Source of the DNA: Azorinus chamasolen
Taxonomy: Eukaryota > Mollusca > Bivalvia > Cardiida > Solecurtidae
Direction of reading: 5' to 3'
Assembly: GCA_963576725.1 (NCBI GenBank)
Contig: OY755240.1
Location: 35,672,163-35,736,162, forward strand
Length of the DNA: 64,000 nt
Each line of letters begins with the position of its first letter. Position 1 is the first letter of the stretch. Below the pieces are notes generated by a model that saw only the letters and a program-made list of their open reading frames with translations, did no database searches and had not been told where the DNA came from. The position numbers were made by a program, and so were the translations under genes. Of the stretch, positions 34,233 through 44,784 are shown one piece after another.

Positions 34233-34950
34233 AACAAGAAATGTCGAAACGACATCAAACCCGGTTTTCCTTCACTATTAACTAGTGATTTCTAAGTTCA
34301 AAGGGGCATAAATCCCAGAAAAATTGAAGAAGGAAAAATTATTGACAATATGCACATCTACATTATAGTGTCCTTGCTACATGCAAGGTTTTATGAAAAT
34401 CTGTTGAACAGTTTCAGAGGATTACGCTTACAAGGATAGGGTCAAAAGACTGAGTGATTTCTAAGTTCAAAGGGGCATAACTCCCAGAAAAATTGCACAA
34501 GGGAAATTCCCTGACAATATGCACATCTACATATTGTTTCCTTGCTACATGAAATTCTGTTGAACAGTTTTAGAGAAGTTGCGCTTACAAGGGTAGGGTC
34601 AAAAGACTGAGTGATTTCCAAGTTTAAAGGGGCATAACTCCCAGAAAAATTGCAGAACGAAAAATCCCTGACAATATGCCAATTTACATATTGTGTCCTT
34701 GCTACATACAAGGTTTTATGAAATTCAGTTGAACGGTTTAAGAGGAGGTCAAGAGACCTAGCGATTTCTAAGTTCAAAGGGGCATAACTCTCAGAAAAAT
34801 TGGAGAAGAAGAACTACCCAACCATATGCACATCTACATATTGTGTCCTTGCAATATGCAAGGTTTTATGAAAATCTGTTGAGCAGTTTCAAAGGAGTTG
34901 CGCTTACAAGATTGGCAGCCGCCCGTCTGCCCGCCCGCCGTACATCATCA
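34233..34950 (+). mobile_element. HLE-F, 3' end unclear
   Basis: Starts AACAAGAAATGTCGAAACGA, palindrome ATGTCG-aaa-CGACAT, immediately after the TAAAAA of HLE-A copy 5. Units of about 160 bp contain AAGTTCAAAGGGGCATAACT, CCTGACAATATGCACATCTA and GTTGCGCTTACAAG. The end has a GCCCGTCTGCCCGCCCGCCG tract at about 34918-34940, but no clear hairpin or TAAAAA. Confidence 0.65.
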
Positions 34951-35017
34951 TTTCAATAACTGGAGTAACCCTTTATAAGGTAAATATTGAAATTCGGTCC
35001 ATTAAATTTTTGTTTAT

Positions 35018-35112
35018 ACAGATCATGATATTAATTAAGCAGGTGACAAATTTAGTTGACAGATTAGACTCACACATACACAATACTCAACCCTGGGTAT
35101 AAGGTGTGATAA
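35018..35112. repeat. Inverted partner of 28545-28632
   Basis: TTTATACAGATCATGATATT, AAGCAGGTGACAA, AGATTAGACTCACAC and CAACCCTGGGTATAAGGTGT are the reverse complement, with mismatches, of the unit at 28.5 kb. A fold-back element has inserted at its edge. Confidence 0.65.
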
Positions 35113-35114
35113 AG

Positions 35115-35868
35115 GGGGGCCTGAAGAAAGCCCCAACAGAATTTTACCCCAACCGTAAAAACTGCATAGCGGAACTTTGTCCCATCATGGTTTTACACAC
35201 ACGGAAGAAAGCCCCATCCTTTTTTTTCACACACGGAACTTTACTCCATCCTAGTTTTTCCCCACTCTAAGGCGGAAGAAAGCCCCATGAATTTTAAATT
35301 TGCCTCTTCTATAGTGGATTTCTGTCCCATTTTACATACCAACTTAACTAAACTGTGCACTTACAGAGAATTTGTTCCAAACAGTGAAAGTAATAAGCAA
35401 ACAAGTCTATTATGATCAACTTTATATGTTTTTATGAAAATTATGTTTTTAATGACCAATTAAGTTAAGTGAGTGGCCGCTTATATGCTTAGGTGTTAAT
35501 TGCTATATGAAAATTGATAATTACGTATAAATGCAAGAGCAATTTTTAATGTTGAAGCTGTTTATTTCCTCCTCTACTTGTAAGAAAAATATTATCCTTT
35601 AGCCTGCTAATTAAAAGTTGGATTTTTTAAAATGTAGTTGGTGAAGCCTAAAGGTTTGACAAAATTTAATATCTGTCTGACCTGGGTCTACACTTTTCCA
35701 ACGTCATTTCATTCCCCAACAACGACCATTGATAACAAATTAAAGGAGATTAGTTTTTGTTAGGATGGGGCTTTCTTCCGTGTGTGTAAAAACATGATGG
35801 GGCAATGTTCCGCTATGCAGTTTTTAAGGATTGGGTAAACTTCCATTGGGGCTTTCTTCCAGCATTCA
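35115..35868. mobile_element. Fold-back element of GAAGAAAGCCCC modules, 8-bp TSD
   Basis: Left arm 35115-35300: GAAGAAAGCCCC, GCATAGCGGAACTTTGTCCC, CACACACGGAAGAAAGCCCC. The right arm 35760-35860 is the mirror: GGGGCTTTCTTCCGTGTGTG, TGTTCCGCTATGC, GGGGCTTTCTTCC. The direct repeat TGATAAAG lies immediately outside each end (35107-35114, 35869-35876). The middle is AT-rich and non-coding. Confidence 0.75.
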
Positions 35869-36061
35869 TGATAAAGACATGCCAGTGTTCCCGTTTACGT
35901 CGTAATCATATCTAAATACGCACCGAAAATCGTTGGAACGCAAAATAGTCAAGTACGTTGCGTCCATGGGACGCAAGATCAATGATCGAAATTTTATCGA
36001 TTTAAATGAATCCAGGTAAATTAACAACTGAAACTCGGTCTTACATCAATCCGGATCAATA

Positions 36062-37895
36062 AACAAGAGGGCCATGATGGCCCTGATATCGCTCACCAGA
36101 CAATCAGAGGAGAAGATTTACAAAGTTTTCACTATGTTTCTATAGAAATCTTGCCACCCCTGGGGCCGGGCTTCATTTGAACCCAGGGGCATAATTCATA
36201 TATATTTTGTAGAGGACTTCAAGATGATGCTATGTGCCAAATATGAAGCAGAGAAACTTCCAGTTTCAGAAGAAGATTACTATTTAGGTTTCACAATATG
36301 TTTCTATATAAAACTAGAGAGCCATTTTCAGCAGACATTTCTAACAGATCACAGGAACTCAGTATTATAACCCTATCAGTGCTAAGCATGACATGACTGA
36401 AATTAGCACAGTTTGGATTCTGATCTGATACATATGTAACTTCATAATTATGTGGTTTGTACAAGAGGGTTAATTGAAAGATTGGTATGTATTTAAAACA
36501 GTGTGAACAAACAGACAATAATTCTGAAGCAGACATCAACTAGAGTATAGAACAGGTGAACTTCAGCTTGACCTCTCCAGTACACTAGCTGGCTAGCTAG
36601 TGGTTCAATGGAAACCTTTATACTGTAGAAGTCTATTTTAAAGTATAACCCACAGGGCAAGGGCCAATTTTAACCTCAGAACTATGATATAACAAAATTC
36701 ATAAAGGTATACTAAGTAAATCTATACACCAAATATCTAAGCTCTGGATGTCATGCAGTTTTTGGCATGAAGATTTTTAAAGTTTTCCCTATGCCTAACT
36801 AATGAACCAAGCACTCTGTAACAGAAAACTGGAACAACAGTCTGCTTAAATAAACTAGCCACCCCCGGGACGGGGCCAATTTTGACCCCAGGGGCATAAT
36901 TTATATAACTTTTGTACAGGACCTGAACATGATGCTATATGCCAAATATGAAAGCTGAGAGCCTTCCAGTTTCAGAAAAGAAGATTTTCAAAGATTTCAC
37001 TATTTGTTTCTATTGAAAAATGCCCACCCCTGGGGCGGGGCCAATTTTGACCCCAGGGCCATAATTTATATAACTTTTGTAGAGGACCTGAACATGATGC
37101 TCTATGCCAAATATGAAAGTTGAGAGCCTTCCAGTTTCAGAGAAGAAGATTTTCAAAGATTTCACTATTTGTTTCTATTGAAAACTGCCCACCCCTGGGG
37201 CGGGGCCAATTTTGACCCCGGGGCCATAATTTATATAACTTTTGTAGAGGACCTGGTCATGATGCTCTGTGCCAAATATGAAAGCTGAGAGCCTTCCAGT
37301 TTCAGAGAAAAAGATTTCACTATTTGTTTCTATTGAAAACTGCCCACTCCTGGGGCGGGGCCAATTTTGACCCCGGTGCCATAATTTATATAACTTTTGT
37401 AGAGGACCTGAACATGATGCTCTGTGCCAAATATGAAAGCTGAGAGCCTTCCAGTTTCAGAGAAGAAGATTTTCAAAGATTTCACTATTTGTTTCTATTG
37501 AAAACTGCCCACCCCTGGGGCTGGGCCAATTTTGACCCCAGGGCCATAATTTATACAACTTTTGTAGAAGACCTGAACATGATGCTATGTGCCAAATATG
37601 AAAGATGAGAACCTTCTGGTTTCAGAGAAGATTTTCAAAGTTTTACTATATGTTTCTATTGAAAACAAGGCACCCCTGGGGCGGGGCCAATTTTGACCCC
37701 AGGGGCATAATTTATATAACTTTTGTAGAGGACCTAAAGATGATACTATGTGCCAAAGATGAAAGCTGAGAACCCTGTAGATTCAGAGGAGAAGATTTTT
37801 AAAGGTTGAAATTGTTGACGACTGACGACGCACGACGGACATCAGGCAATCACAAAAGCTCACCCTGAGCACTTTGTGCTCTGGTGAGCTAAAAA
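36062..37895 (+). mobile_element. HLE-A copy 6, with internal foreign segment
   Basis: 5' end AACAAGAGGGCCATGATGGC and CGCTCACC. 3' GACGACTGACGACGCACGAC tract, then the GAGCAC/GTGCTC hairpin and GTGAGCTAAAAA. About 36300-36840 is occupied by a short MITE-like piece (36368-36473, ATAACCC ... GGGTTAA) and a diverged unit shared with 1180-1480. Confidence 0.75.
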
Positions 37896-37977
37896 TGATT
37901 ATTTTTTGTTGCTAACATACTGTGGCACCTTAAGGTACAATAATCACATTGTTTATTATAGTTACTAAAACAGCCCC

Positions 37978-38413
37978 AGACCACATAACACCTTACTAAT
38001 GAATGACTATCCTATTCAGAGACCACATAACACCTTACTAATGCATTACTATCCTATTCAGAGACCACATAACACCTTACTAATGCATTACTATCCTATT
38101 CAGAGACCACATAACACCTTACTAATGAATTACTATCCTATTCAGAGACCACATAACACCTTACTAATGAATTACTATCCTATTCAGAGACCACATAACA
38201 CCTTACTAATGAATTACTATCCTATTCAGAGACCACATAACACCTTACTAATGCATTACTATCCTATTCAGAGACCACATAACACCTTACTAATGCATTA
38301 CTATCCTATTCAGAGACCACATAACACCTTACTAATGAATTACTATCCTATTCAGAGACCACATAACACCTTACTAACATAACACCTTACTAATGAATTA
38401 CTACCATATTCAG
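37978..38413. repeat. 42-bp minisatellite, nine to ten copies
   Basis: Unit ACCACATAACACCTTACTAA continuing TGAATTACTATCCTATTCAGAG. Variants alternate GAATTACT and GCATTACT. The resulting 127-codon open frame is an artefact of a unit length divisible by three. The array sits inside a copy of the dispersed repeat also found at 28380. Confidence 0.95.
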
Positions 38414-38525
38414 TTTTGATTTTGGGTCCAAATGGTTTACCACTCACTTTATGCTTTTTGTTTTCAGCTAAAATGTCATTTAGTAACTTTTAGTGGATCC
38501 AGCATTGTTACAAACAGTTTGGAAC
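38360..38525. repeat. Dispersed repeat, reverse of 28380-28525
   Basis: ATTCAGTTTTGATTTTGGGT, CTTTATGCTTTTTGTTTTCA and ACTTTTAGTGGATCC are reverse complements of phrases at 28380-28525. Confidence 0.7.
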
Positions 38526-38611
38526 CTGATCCAGAGCAGACACCTAATTCATTTCTGCAAGCCATTTTCAAACATTTCTAACATATTCAAAGATTTAATA
38601 GCTCTTTGCTT

Positions 38612-38733
38612 TTTAATTAATACAAATTTTCAATTTTGGCCGAAATGTCCAAGGCCAAAAAAATAGCTGGCCGAAACATCCTAGCCAAAATGTCATAGGC
38701 TGAAACATCCGCTGGCCGAAACGTCCTACATTC
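38612..38733. repeat. Half of a GGCCGAAACGTCC-module fold-back
   Basis: TTAATACAAATTTTCAATTT is followed by GGCCGAAATGTCC, AATAGCTGGCCGAAACATCC and GCTGGCCGAAACGTCCTA, matching the left arm of 31531-31768. No mirror arm follows; a TTAACCC MITE core begins at about 38741. Confidence 0.65.
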
Positions 38734-38740
38734 CATGTCG

Positions 38741-38850
38741 AGCCTACATGCAAAAGTTAGACAGAGCATATCCTTATCAGGTAGTTCCTATAGGCCTGAT
38801 CTGGGTCTACTTTGCAAAAGCATGAAAAGGCATGAATATCAAGTAAAGGG
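38741..38850. mobile_element. TTAACCC hairpin MITE, core fragment
   Basis: TATCAGGTAGTTCCTATAGG, CTGATCTGGGTCTACTTTGC and the right end AAGTAAAGGGTAATT. Confidence 0.55.
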
Positions 38851-38879
38851 TAATTATAGGCATACATTGTGTTTGTGAA

Positions 38880-39180
38880 ATCTGACTGTTAACCTCCAAG
38901 AGTAACCTTGACCTTTCAACTACTGACCTAGTTTTTGTGCGCGACTCGCCATACCTTCTAGAGAAATATCTATGCCAAGTAACTTCACAATCCATTCACT
39001 GATTTCTGAGTTCGTCCGAACAAGCAAAAAAATACATGTTTTTGACCTTTGACCTCTAAAGTATGGCCTTGACCTTTTAGCTACTGACCTGGTTTTTGCA
39101 TGTGACACACCATACCTTCTAGAGGAACATTTATACCTAGTAAGTACACATTCCTTCCACTGATTTGTGAGTTATGCCAT
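38880..39180. repeat. Two units of a TGACCT-rich repeat, about 160 bp
   Basis: CCTTGACCTTTCAACTACTG at about 38905 and CCTTGACCTTTTAGCTACTG at about 39066, each followed by ACCTAG/ACCTGG-TTTTTG and CATACCTTCTAGAG. It looks like part of another pearl-type family; ends not found. Confidence 0.55.
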
Positions 39181-39360
39181 TTATGCCTCGTCATTTCACA
39201 ATCCGTCCATGGAGTTCTGAGTTCCAGCCCAAGCAAGATCGGACTGATGCACGAACATACACCCAACATTGTGGCGACTATGATGAGCTCACCCCAAGCG
39301 GGCACAACAAAAATCAATGTATGCAACCTTATCATCAGGAAATTATTTTTCATTTGTTTC

Positions 39361-39945
39361 GGACTTGAACCCAGGGCCTCTGGCTTACCATGCCAACACT
39401 CTACCGACTGAGCTACCAAGCCACACAGTCACCACAATCCCTACCCAGCTACACACACCCCCTCTACACAAGAATTTGTCCCAAATTCTTAAGTACTCAT
39501 AAATTAAAACACTCCACTTGTTTCTTATTATTAGTTTTTTTCCATATAAATCACTATGCGGGTTATTTATGTCGGGCGCCAAATGTAACATGGTGAAAAA
39601 GTTGTGACTCGACTGGGACTCGAACCCAGGGCCTCTGGCTTACCATGCAAACGCTGTACCGACTGAGCTACCAATTCACACATGAGTCTAAGCTTATCAA
39701 CTGTTTCACCACAATCTCTACCCAGCTACACACACTACCCCTACACCAGAATGTGTCCCGAATTCTTATTCAAAGAACACTCCACGAGTTTCTTATTATT
39801 ACATTGTTTCATATAAATCACTGTGCAGGTTATTTACGTTCGGCGCCAAATGTAACATGGTGAAAAAGTTATGACTCGACTGGGACTAGAACCCAGGGCC
39901 TTTGGCTTACCATGACAACACTGTATCGCCTGAGCTACCAAGCCA
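39361..39945 (-). repeat. Three tRNA-like segments in a 267-bp tandem repeat
   Basis: On the minus strand each unit contains an A-box-like TAGCTCAGTCGGTA and a B-box-like GGTTCGAGTCCCA (bodies at 39361-39424, 39604-39676, 39872-39945). A seven-base loop ATGGTAA would give anticodon GGT (threonine). Acceptor stems pair poorly, so these are tRNA-derived repeats, not functional tRNAs. Units 1 and 2 end on minus with TGTTACATTTGGCGCC, which resembles an LTR end followed by a TGGCGCC primer-binding site. A SINE or a miniature LTR element (TRIM) in tandem are both possible. Confidence 0.65.
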
Positions 39946-40677
39946 CACATTCTAAACCTATCAACTATTTCACACGGCTCTACCCCGCTACAGCAATAAA
40001 ATAACAATTGCCAAAGTTAAAAAAAAAGGAAAACTTCCAATTGCCGCCATTTTGTTATGTACAATACAATGGGTGGATGATAACCTACAGATTATAAAAC
40101 TCAATTTGGCCTAAACTATCGGGTTTTTTTTCTCAAATATCATAATTGGTACTCTCTTTGATAAGTTAACAATTTCTCCGATACGGACATTAATTTTGCC
40201 CACAGGATATTTGTCCCCTGACCTTTGCCCCCCCCTTCCTATTTGGTCTTTGACGGACCATTTTGGCTTTGGCGGCAGTGCTCGATTAACACTCGCACAC
40301 TCGCAAAATGCCAGTTGTTTTAGCAGAATGCGAGTAGATTTTTAAACCACTCGCAATTTTTTGCGAGTACAGAAAAAAAACTTTTTATTCTAATAAAGTA
40401 TGCCATTGGACTCGAGACAAAGCCTAGTTTTCCAAATGAAAAACAAGTTAACTGTCTAATGTCGAATATAATCAAGTCTCTCGACGTAGTTGTTCAGACA
40501 TAACCAAACTCAGAATTAACTGCTTTCGTAACTGAATTGTAATCTAGAAGTTCGATGCCCGCAGTGTTCCCATTCACGGATATACAGTGCTCCCTCTCTA
40601 CAACGACACCCTTTGGGATACGAAGATTGTATGTGTTGTTCAGAGGGAGTTGTTATAGGGAGGGAAAATCAAACATA

Positions 40678-42193
40678 ACTAGAGGTTTGTTTTTGTCACA
40701 AAAACAGATGTCTCCCCCTCCCATCCTCTTTCCAATACACAAGTGTAATGTCTGTAACTCCAAACTTATCAGGGTCTAATTTTAAGTCATCTAGGGCAAT
40801 AACTCCAACATTATCAGGGGGAGACAATTCAAAAAACCCGGGTACACAACAACACATGCTGGACAACATTCCTGTGAAGTTTGGTGACTCTAGTACTAGT
40901 GGTTTCAGAGATACACACGGCACAAAGTATTTAGTTTCTCTTATTTTAAGTCACAAGGGGCAGTAACTCCAAAGTTATCAGGGGGAGACAATTAAAAACC
41001 CCAGATGCACAACAACTCATGCTGGTGAACATTCCTGTGAAGTTTGGTGACTCTAGCCCTACTGGTTTCAGAGATATGTGCAGCACAAAGTTTCTCTAAT
41101 TTTAAGTTATCATATCAGGGGCAATAACTCAAGAATTATCAGGGGGAGACAATTTAAAAAAAAAACCAGGCGCACAACAACTCATGCTGGTGAACATTCC
41201 TGTGAAGTTTGGTGACTCTAGTAGTAGCCCTACTGATTTCAGAGATATATGTACAGCACAAAGTTTCTCTAATTTTAAGTTATCATATCAGGGGCAATAA
41301 CTCAAGAATTATCAGGGGAGACAATTTAAAAAACCCAGGCGCACAACAACTCATGCTGGTCAACATTCCTGTTAAGTTTGGTGACTCTAGCCCTTGTGGT
41401 TTCAGAGATATGCACCACACTAAGTAAAGTTTGTCTAATTTTAAGTCACCAGGGGCAGTAACTCCAAAATTAACAGGGGGAGACAATTCAAAAATCCCAG
41501 GTGCACAAGAACTCATGCTGGTCAACATTCCTGTGAAGTTTGGTGACTCTAGCCCTAGTGGTTTCAGAGATATGCACCACACTAAGTAAAGTTTGTCTAA
41601 TTTTAAGTCATCAGGGGCAGTAACTCCAAAATTAACAGGGGGAGACAATTCAAAAATCCCAGGTGCACAACAACTCATGCTTGTGAACAATCCTGTGAAG
41701 TTTGGTGACTCTAGCCCTACCAGTTTCAGAGAAACGCGCGACACAAAGTTTGTATAAACTTAAGTGTTCATATCAGGGGCAATCACTCAAGAATTATCAG
41801 AGGGAGACAATTCAAAAACCATAGGTGCACAACAACTCATGCTGGTGAACATTCCTGTGAAGTTTGGTGACTCTAATACTAGGGGTTTCAGAGATACGCA
41901 TGACACAAAGTTTTTCTAATTTTAAGTCATCAGGGGCAATAACTCTAATAAAAAAGAGTAATAAAAATTATTAGGGGGAGACAATTCAAAAAACCCAGGT
42001 GCACAACAACTCATGCTGGTGAACATTCCTGTGAAGTTTGGTGACTCTAGCTCAACTGGTTTTAGAGATACGCGCGACACAAGTTTGTGACGGACAGACA
42101 GACGGCCGGACGGACGGACAGACGGACGGACGGACGGACAGACAGACAACTCTGGCAAAAACAATATGTCTCCCAATAAATGGGGGAGACATA
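40678..42193 (+). mobile_element. HLE-C copy 2, complete
   Basis: Starts ACTAGAGGTTTGTTTTTGTC with palindrome TGTTTTTG-tca-CAAAAACA, then ATGTCTCCCCC. About eight 165-bp units (GGTGACTCTAG, AACTCATGCTGGTGAACATT, CAGGGGCAATAACTC). Tract of GACGGAC/GACAGAC at 42088-42150. 3' hairpin ATGTCTCCC...GGGGGAGACAT. No TAAAAA; the family ends GACATA. Confidence 0.85.
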
Positions 42194-42245
42194 ATTAGCT
42201 TGTTTGCAGATCCCCAGATAAGGTGTGTTTCGAGAACTAAAACCA

Positions 42246-42346
42246 TTATGCCTCAATCAAACCCTATGTTGTGACCACTCTTTAGAATCGTCACAAAGTG
42301 ACGATTCTAAAGAGTGGTCACAACATAGGGTTTGATGGAGGCATAA
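42246..42346. repeat. Near-perfect 101-bp palindrome
   Basis: TTATGCCTC at the left and GAGGCATAA at the right. Arms of about 48 bp (CAAACCCTATGTTGTGACCA ... TGGTCACAACATAGGGTTTG) with a 3-base centre in GTCACaaaGTGAC. Only one or two mismatches. It lies just after HLE-C copy 2 inside the TA-flanked element. Likely a hairpin MITE. Confidence 0.9.
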
Positions 42347-43528
42347 AGAAGATATGATGGAAAAAAGTTGTGTCTGGAGCCTTGTTGTTTCGGAAACAGT
42401 GACTTGCGTTGTTGTAAGGAGGGAATCTTTATTGAGAGGGCCGTTGTAGGGAGGGAGCACTGTAAGTACATATTTCACGTTCAGAATACTGAAATAACGT
42501 ATACATTTTGAAAGAATACATAAACTTTACGTGCATGTAGAGGGAAAAAAGTAAAACAAATTCCTGAAACGTATCTTCACTTGCATAATTCAATGAAAGT
42601 GAAACTAGCCACCGTATCTGGCCAGACGGTAACTTCTGAGATTTCCTAGTTTCCCTGTGTAATCACACATTCTCAGACATATGACATTGTAACGATACTC
42701 AACGAGGGTATCAAATGACTGGTTTCCTTTCGATTGTTTACTACAGTTACAACATGACAGTGAAGACTGGCCTTTGGAAAAAGGACCAGGAAAAAGAAAG
42801 TAATAAAGTTGTGCTGTCTGAAACAGAAATTGTTCCCAAAAAAATAGAAAGGTTGATGTATGTATGATGAAAAATGAAAGCTATCAACCTAAATTTTGTT
42901 ATATTTGTTTTTGCTAGTCAATTCCAAAATTTGCGAGTTGAAACTTTGGGCACTTGCAATTTTTTGCGAGTGGAAAAAATACTAAATTCAAGCCCTGCAG
43001 ACATTTGCTCCCCCCCCCCCCTTTGGTATTTTTAACAGGGCAGACATTTGCCCCCTTCAATTTTTGCCCCCCCCCCCCCACACACACACACACACACACT
43101 TACACAATACAAATATTGCCGACACCATGACATACTTTAACTGTTTATGTGTTGTTGAGCCAAATCAATGATTATTCTGAAGTTCCTATAACTATGATTC
43201 ACCATTTTGACAAATAGAAAAGGTTGGAAGTGTCAACCAGATTTGGCTCAACAGCACATAAACAGCTAAAATGCCATGGTGTCTATAATATTTGTAATGT
43301 GTAAGGGGGCAAAAATTGAAGGGGCAAATATCCACCCCGTCAAAAATACGAGGGGGGCAAATGTCTGCCCAAGCCAAAACTGATGGGGGGGGGGCAAATG
43401 TCCACCCAAGCCCAAGAATGTATCATGATCATGTGACAGTCACATGACTTAACCAAAACTAGGGTAGTGCAGTAGATGTATGTGTGTTTTCATTGAACCC
43501 TAAGAATTTAAAGGATTTTTTCAAGGTT

Positions 43529-43883
43529 TTAACCCTTTCCCTCATATAAACGTGTTTTCACACATTTGCAAACAGAGTAGACCCAGATCAGACGGCTCCT
43601 AGAGGAGCCGTCTGATCAGGGTCTGCTCTGTTTGCTAACAGAATTTGATAGATCTGTTTCTTTGCTTTCTAACCTGTCTACAATGTTACACCTCCCATAT
43701 TTCTTTATAACTACTTTATTAATGAATAGGGCCTGATCTGTTTGCCAAATAGATCTGTGTCTTTGCTTTCTAAAATGTCTACAATGTTCAACCTTTCATA
43801 TTCTTTATAATTTTTTGCTAATGAATATTCAGTAGATATTGAAATTTGGAATAAAATTTAATATAGAACAGGGAAAGGGTTAA
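43529..43883. mobile_element. TTAACCC hairpin MITE, long complete copy
   Basis: Ends TTAACCCTTTCCC and GGGAAAGGGTTAA. Near-perfect core hairpin AGACCCAGATCAGACGGCTC / GGAGCCGTCTGATCAGGGTC (43580-43627). An internal duplication of CTGTTTCTTTGCTTTCTAA at about 43649 and 43753. Confidence 0.8.
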
Positions 43884-43954
43884 GGTCAGTTGCTTTTGGG
43901 CTTAACCGGAAATACACTTTTCGTGCTCTCACTGAATTCAATATCTATTTCAAC

Positions 43955-44649
43955 CTTTCTAGGGAGAGAAACTGTCACTAGAGATACCGACAACATAGTT
44001 TCTAACATAGAAGTTAGCGATCCCGGGTTCTCTGATAATTCTGGAAAATTGACACATGATCATTTTGCAGTGACTTTCAGTGTTAAAGCGGCAAAACCTG
44101 CTCCCATTAGCAAGACTGTAGCTTTTCGTAGATTACGCTCTATAAATATTGATACCTTTAAAAATGATATCCAGACATCAAAAATTCTCAACCAGTCTTT
44201 CGAATGTGCAGACCTTGACGACCTAGTTAACTTGTACACAGAGGAGATGTCAGCACTTATCAACAAGCATGCTCCACTCCGTACAAAAACTATTATTCTA
44301 AGACCATCTTGTCAGTGGTTTCATGAGGATCTACACGCTGCTAAACACTTGAAACGTAAACTTGAACGACAATGGCGTAAAACCAAATTAACAGTTCACC
44401 ATGAAATCTACAGAAACCAATGTGCAAAAACCAATAAATTATTTAGTCAGGCTAGAGTAAATTATTATTCTGACAAAGTCAACTCCTGTGGACAAGACCA
44501 GAAAAGTCTGTTTAAGGTGACTAAACATCTGTTAGGTGCTTCAAACGATATTGTTTTACCTTTCTTCAAATCGCCCAAGAAACTGGCAGAGGATTTTTCT
44601 GACTTTTTCAGTAACAAAATAGAGACCATTAGGTGTGTCACATATCTTC
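43955..44649 (+). pseudogene. L2/CR1-like LINE ORF2, endonuclease end and linker (piece 1)
   Basis: An open frame from 43890 runs to the insertion. LINE similarity begins near 43957 and includes LTHDHFAVTF, the end of an AP-endonuclease-like domain, where the usual S-D-H motif reads H-D-H (codon for the first H at 44055-44057). It continues through a basic linker (KHLKRKLERQWRKTK) to FSDFFSNKIETIR. Full-length elements of this type encode endonuclease plus reverse transcriptase for target-primed retrotransposition. The 5' end is missing, next to a TTAACCC MITE. At 44650 the frame is broken by HLE-D and resumes at 47755 in the same phase. Function is lost. Confidence 0.8.
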
Positions 44650-44784
44650 AACAAGAGTACTGCATACGGTACATAATACGCCCACTTGCAAACTTTCTCT
44701 GATTCAACATGCCTTATAAGTGTTGACATTTTCTAATCTGTGCTTCAGATCTTGATTTCCATATTAAGGTGATACTATTTTTTA

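Larger units (their letters stand above)
40585..42462. mobile_element. TA-flanked inverted-end element (mariner/pogo-like)
   Basis: CAGTGCTCCCTCTCTACAAC at 40585 and its mirror GTTGTAGGGAGGGAGCACTG ending at 42462 match with one difference, and TA flanks both ends (40583-40584, 42463-42464). A TA target and a CAGT start suggest Tc1/mariner-pogo type mobilisation. Most of the interior is an HLE-C insertion; the remaining core is a few hundred bp, without transposase. Confidence 0.65.
40276..42997. mobile_element. hAT-like element nested in the fold-back
   Basis: Left end CAGTGCTCGATTAACACTCG. The right end reversed reads CAGGGCTTGAATTTAGTATT and then ACTCGCAAAAAATTGC; both subterminal regions repeat ACTCGCAA words. 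The fold-back arm reads through when this segment is removed. No clear 8-bp duplication was seen, so hAT assignment is tentative. Confidence 0.4.
40200..43410. mobile_element. Fold-back element of GGACATTTGCCCCC-type modules, split
   Basis: Left arm: ATTTGTCCCC, ACCTTTGCCCCCCCC, CATTTTGGCTTTGG (40200-40275), continuing after the insertion with CAGACATTTGCTCCCC, GGGCAGACATTTGCCCCC and TTGAGCCAAATC (42998-43170). The right arm (43240-43410) mirrors it: GATTTGGCTCAACA, GTGTAAGGGGGCAAAAATTG, GGGGGGCAAATGTCTGCCCA, GGGGCAAATGTCCACCC. The loop is about 43171-43239. A CA run lies at 43080-43099. The outer limits are approximate. Confidence 0.65.

Noticed and set aside
37999..38382. 127-codon frame of 14-residue repeats
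   Set aside because: A 42-bp minisatellite, again divisible by three; no start context or splice support.
39361..39945. Functional tRNA-Thr genes
   Set aside because: A and B boxes are present but acceptor stems pair poorly, the first copy is cut at its 3' side, and the three lie in a tandem retroelement-like repeat.
43890..43954. Start of the LINE ORF at ATG 43890
   Set aside because: The first 20 or so codons show no LINE similarity and adjoin the MITE end; the LINE is 5' truncated and this ATG is fortuitous.
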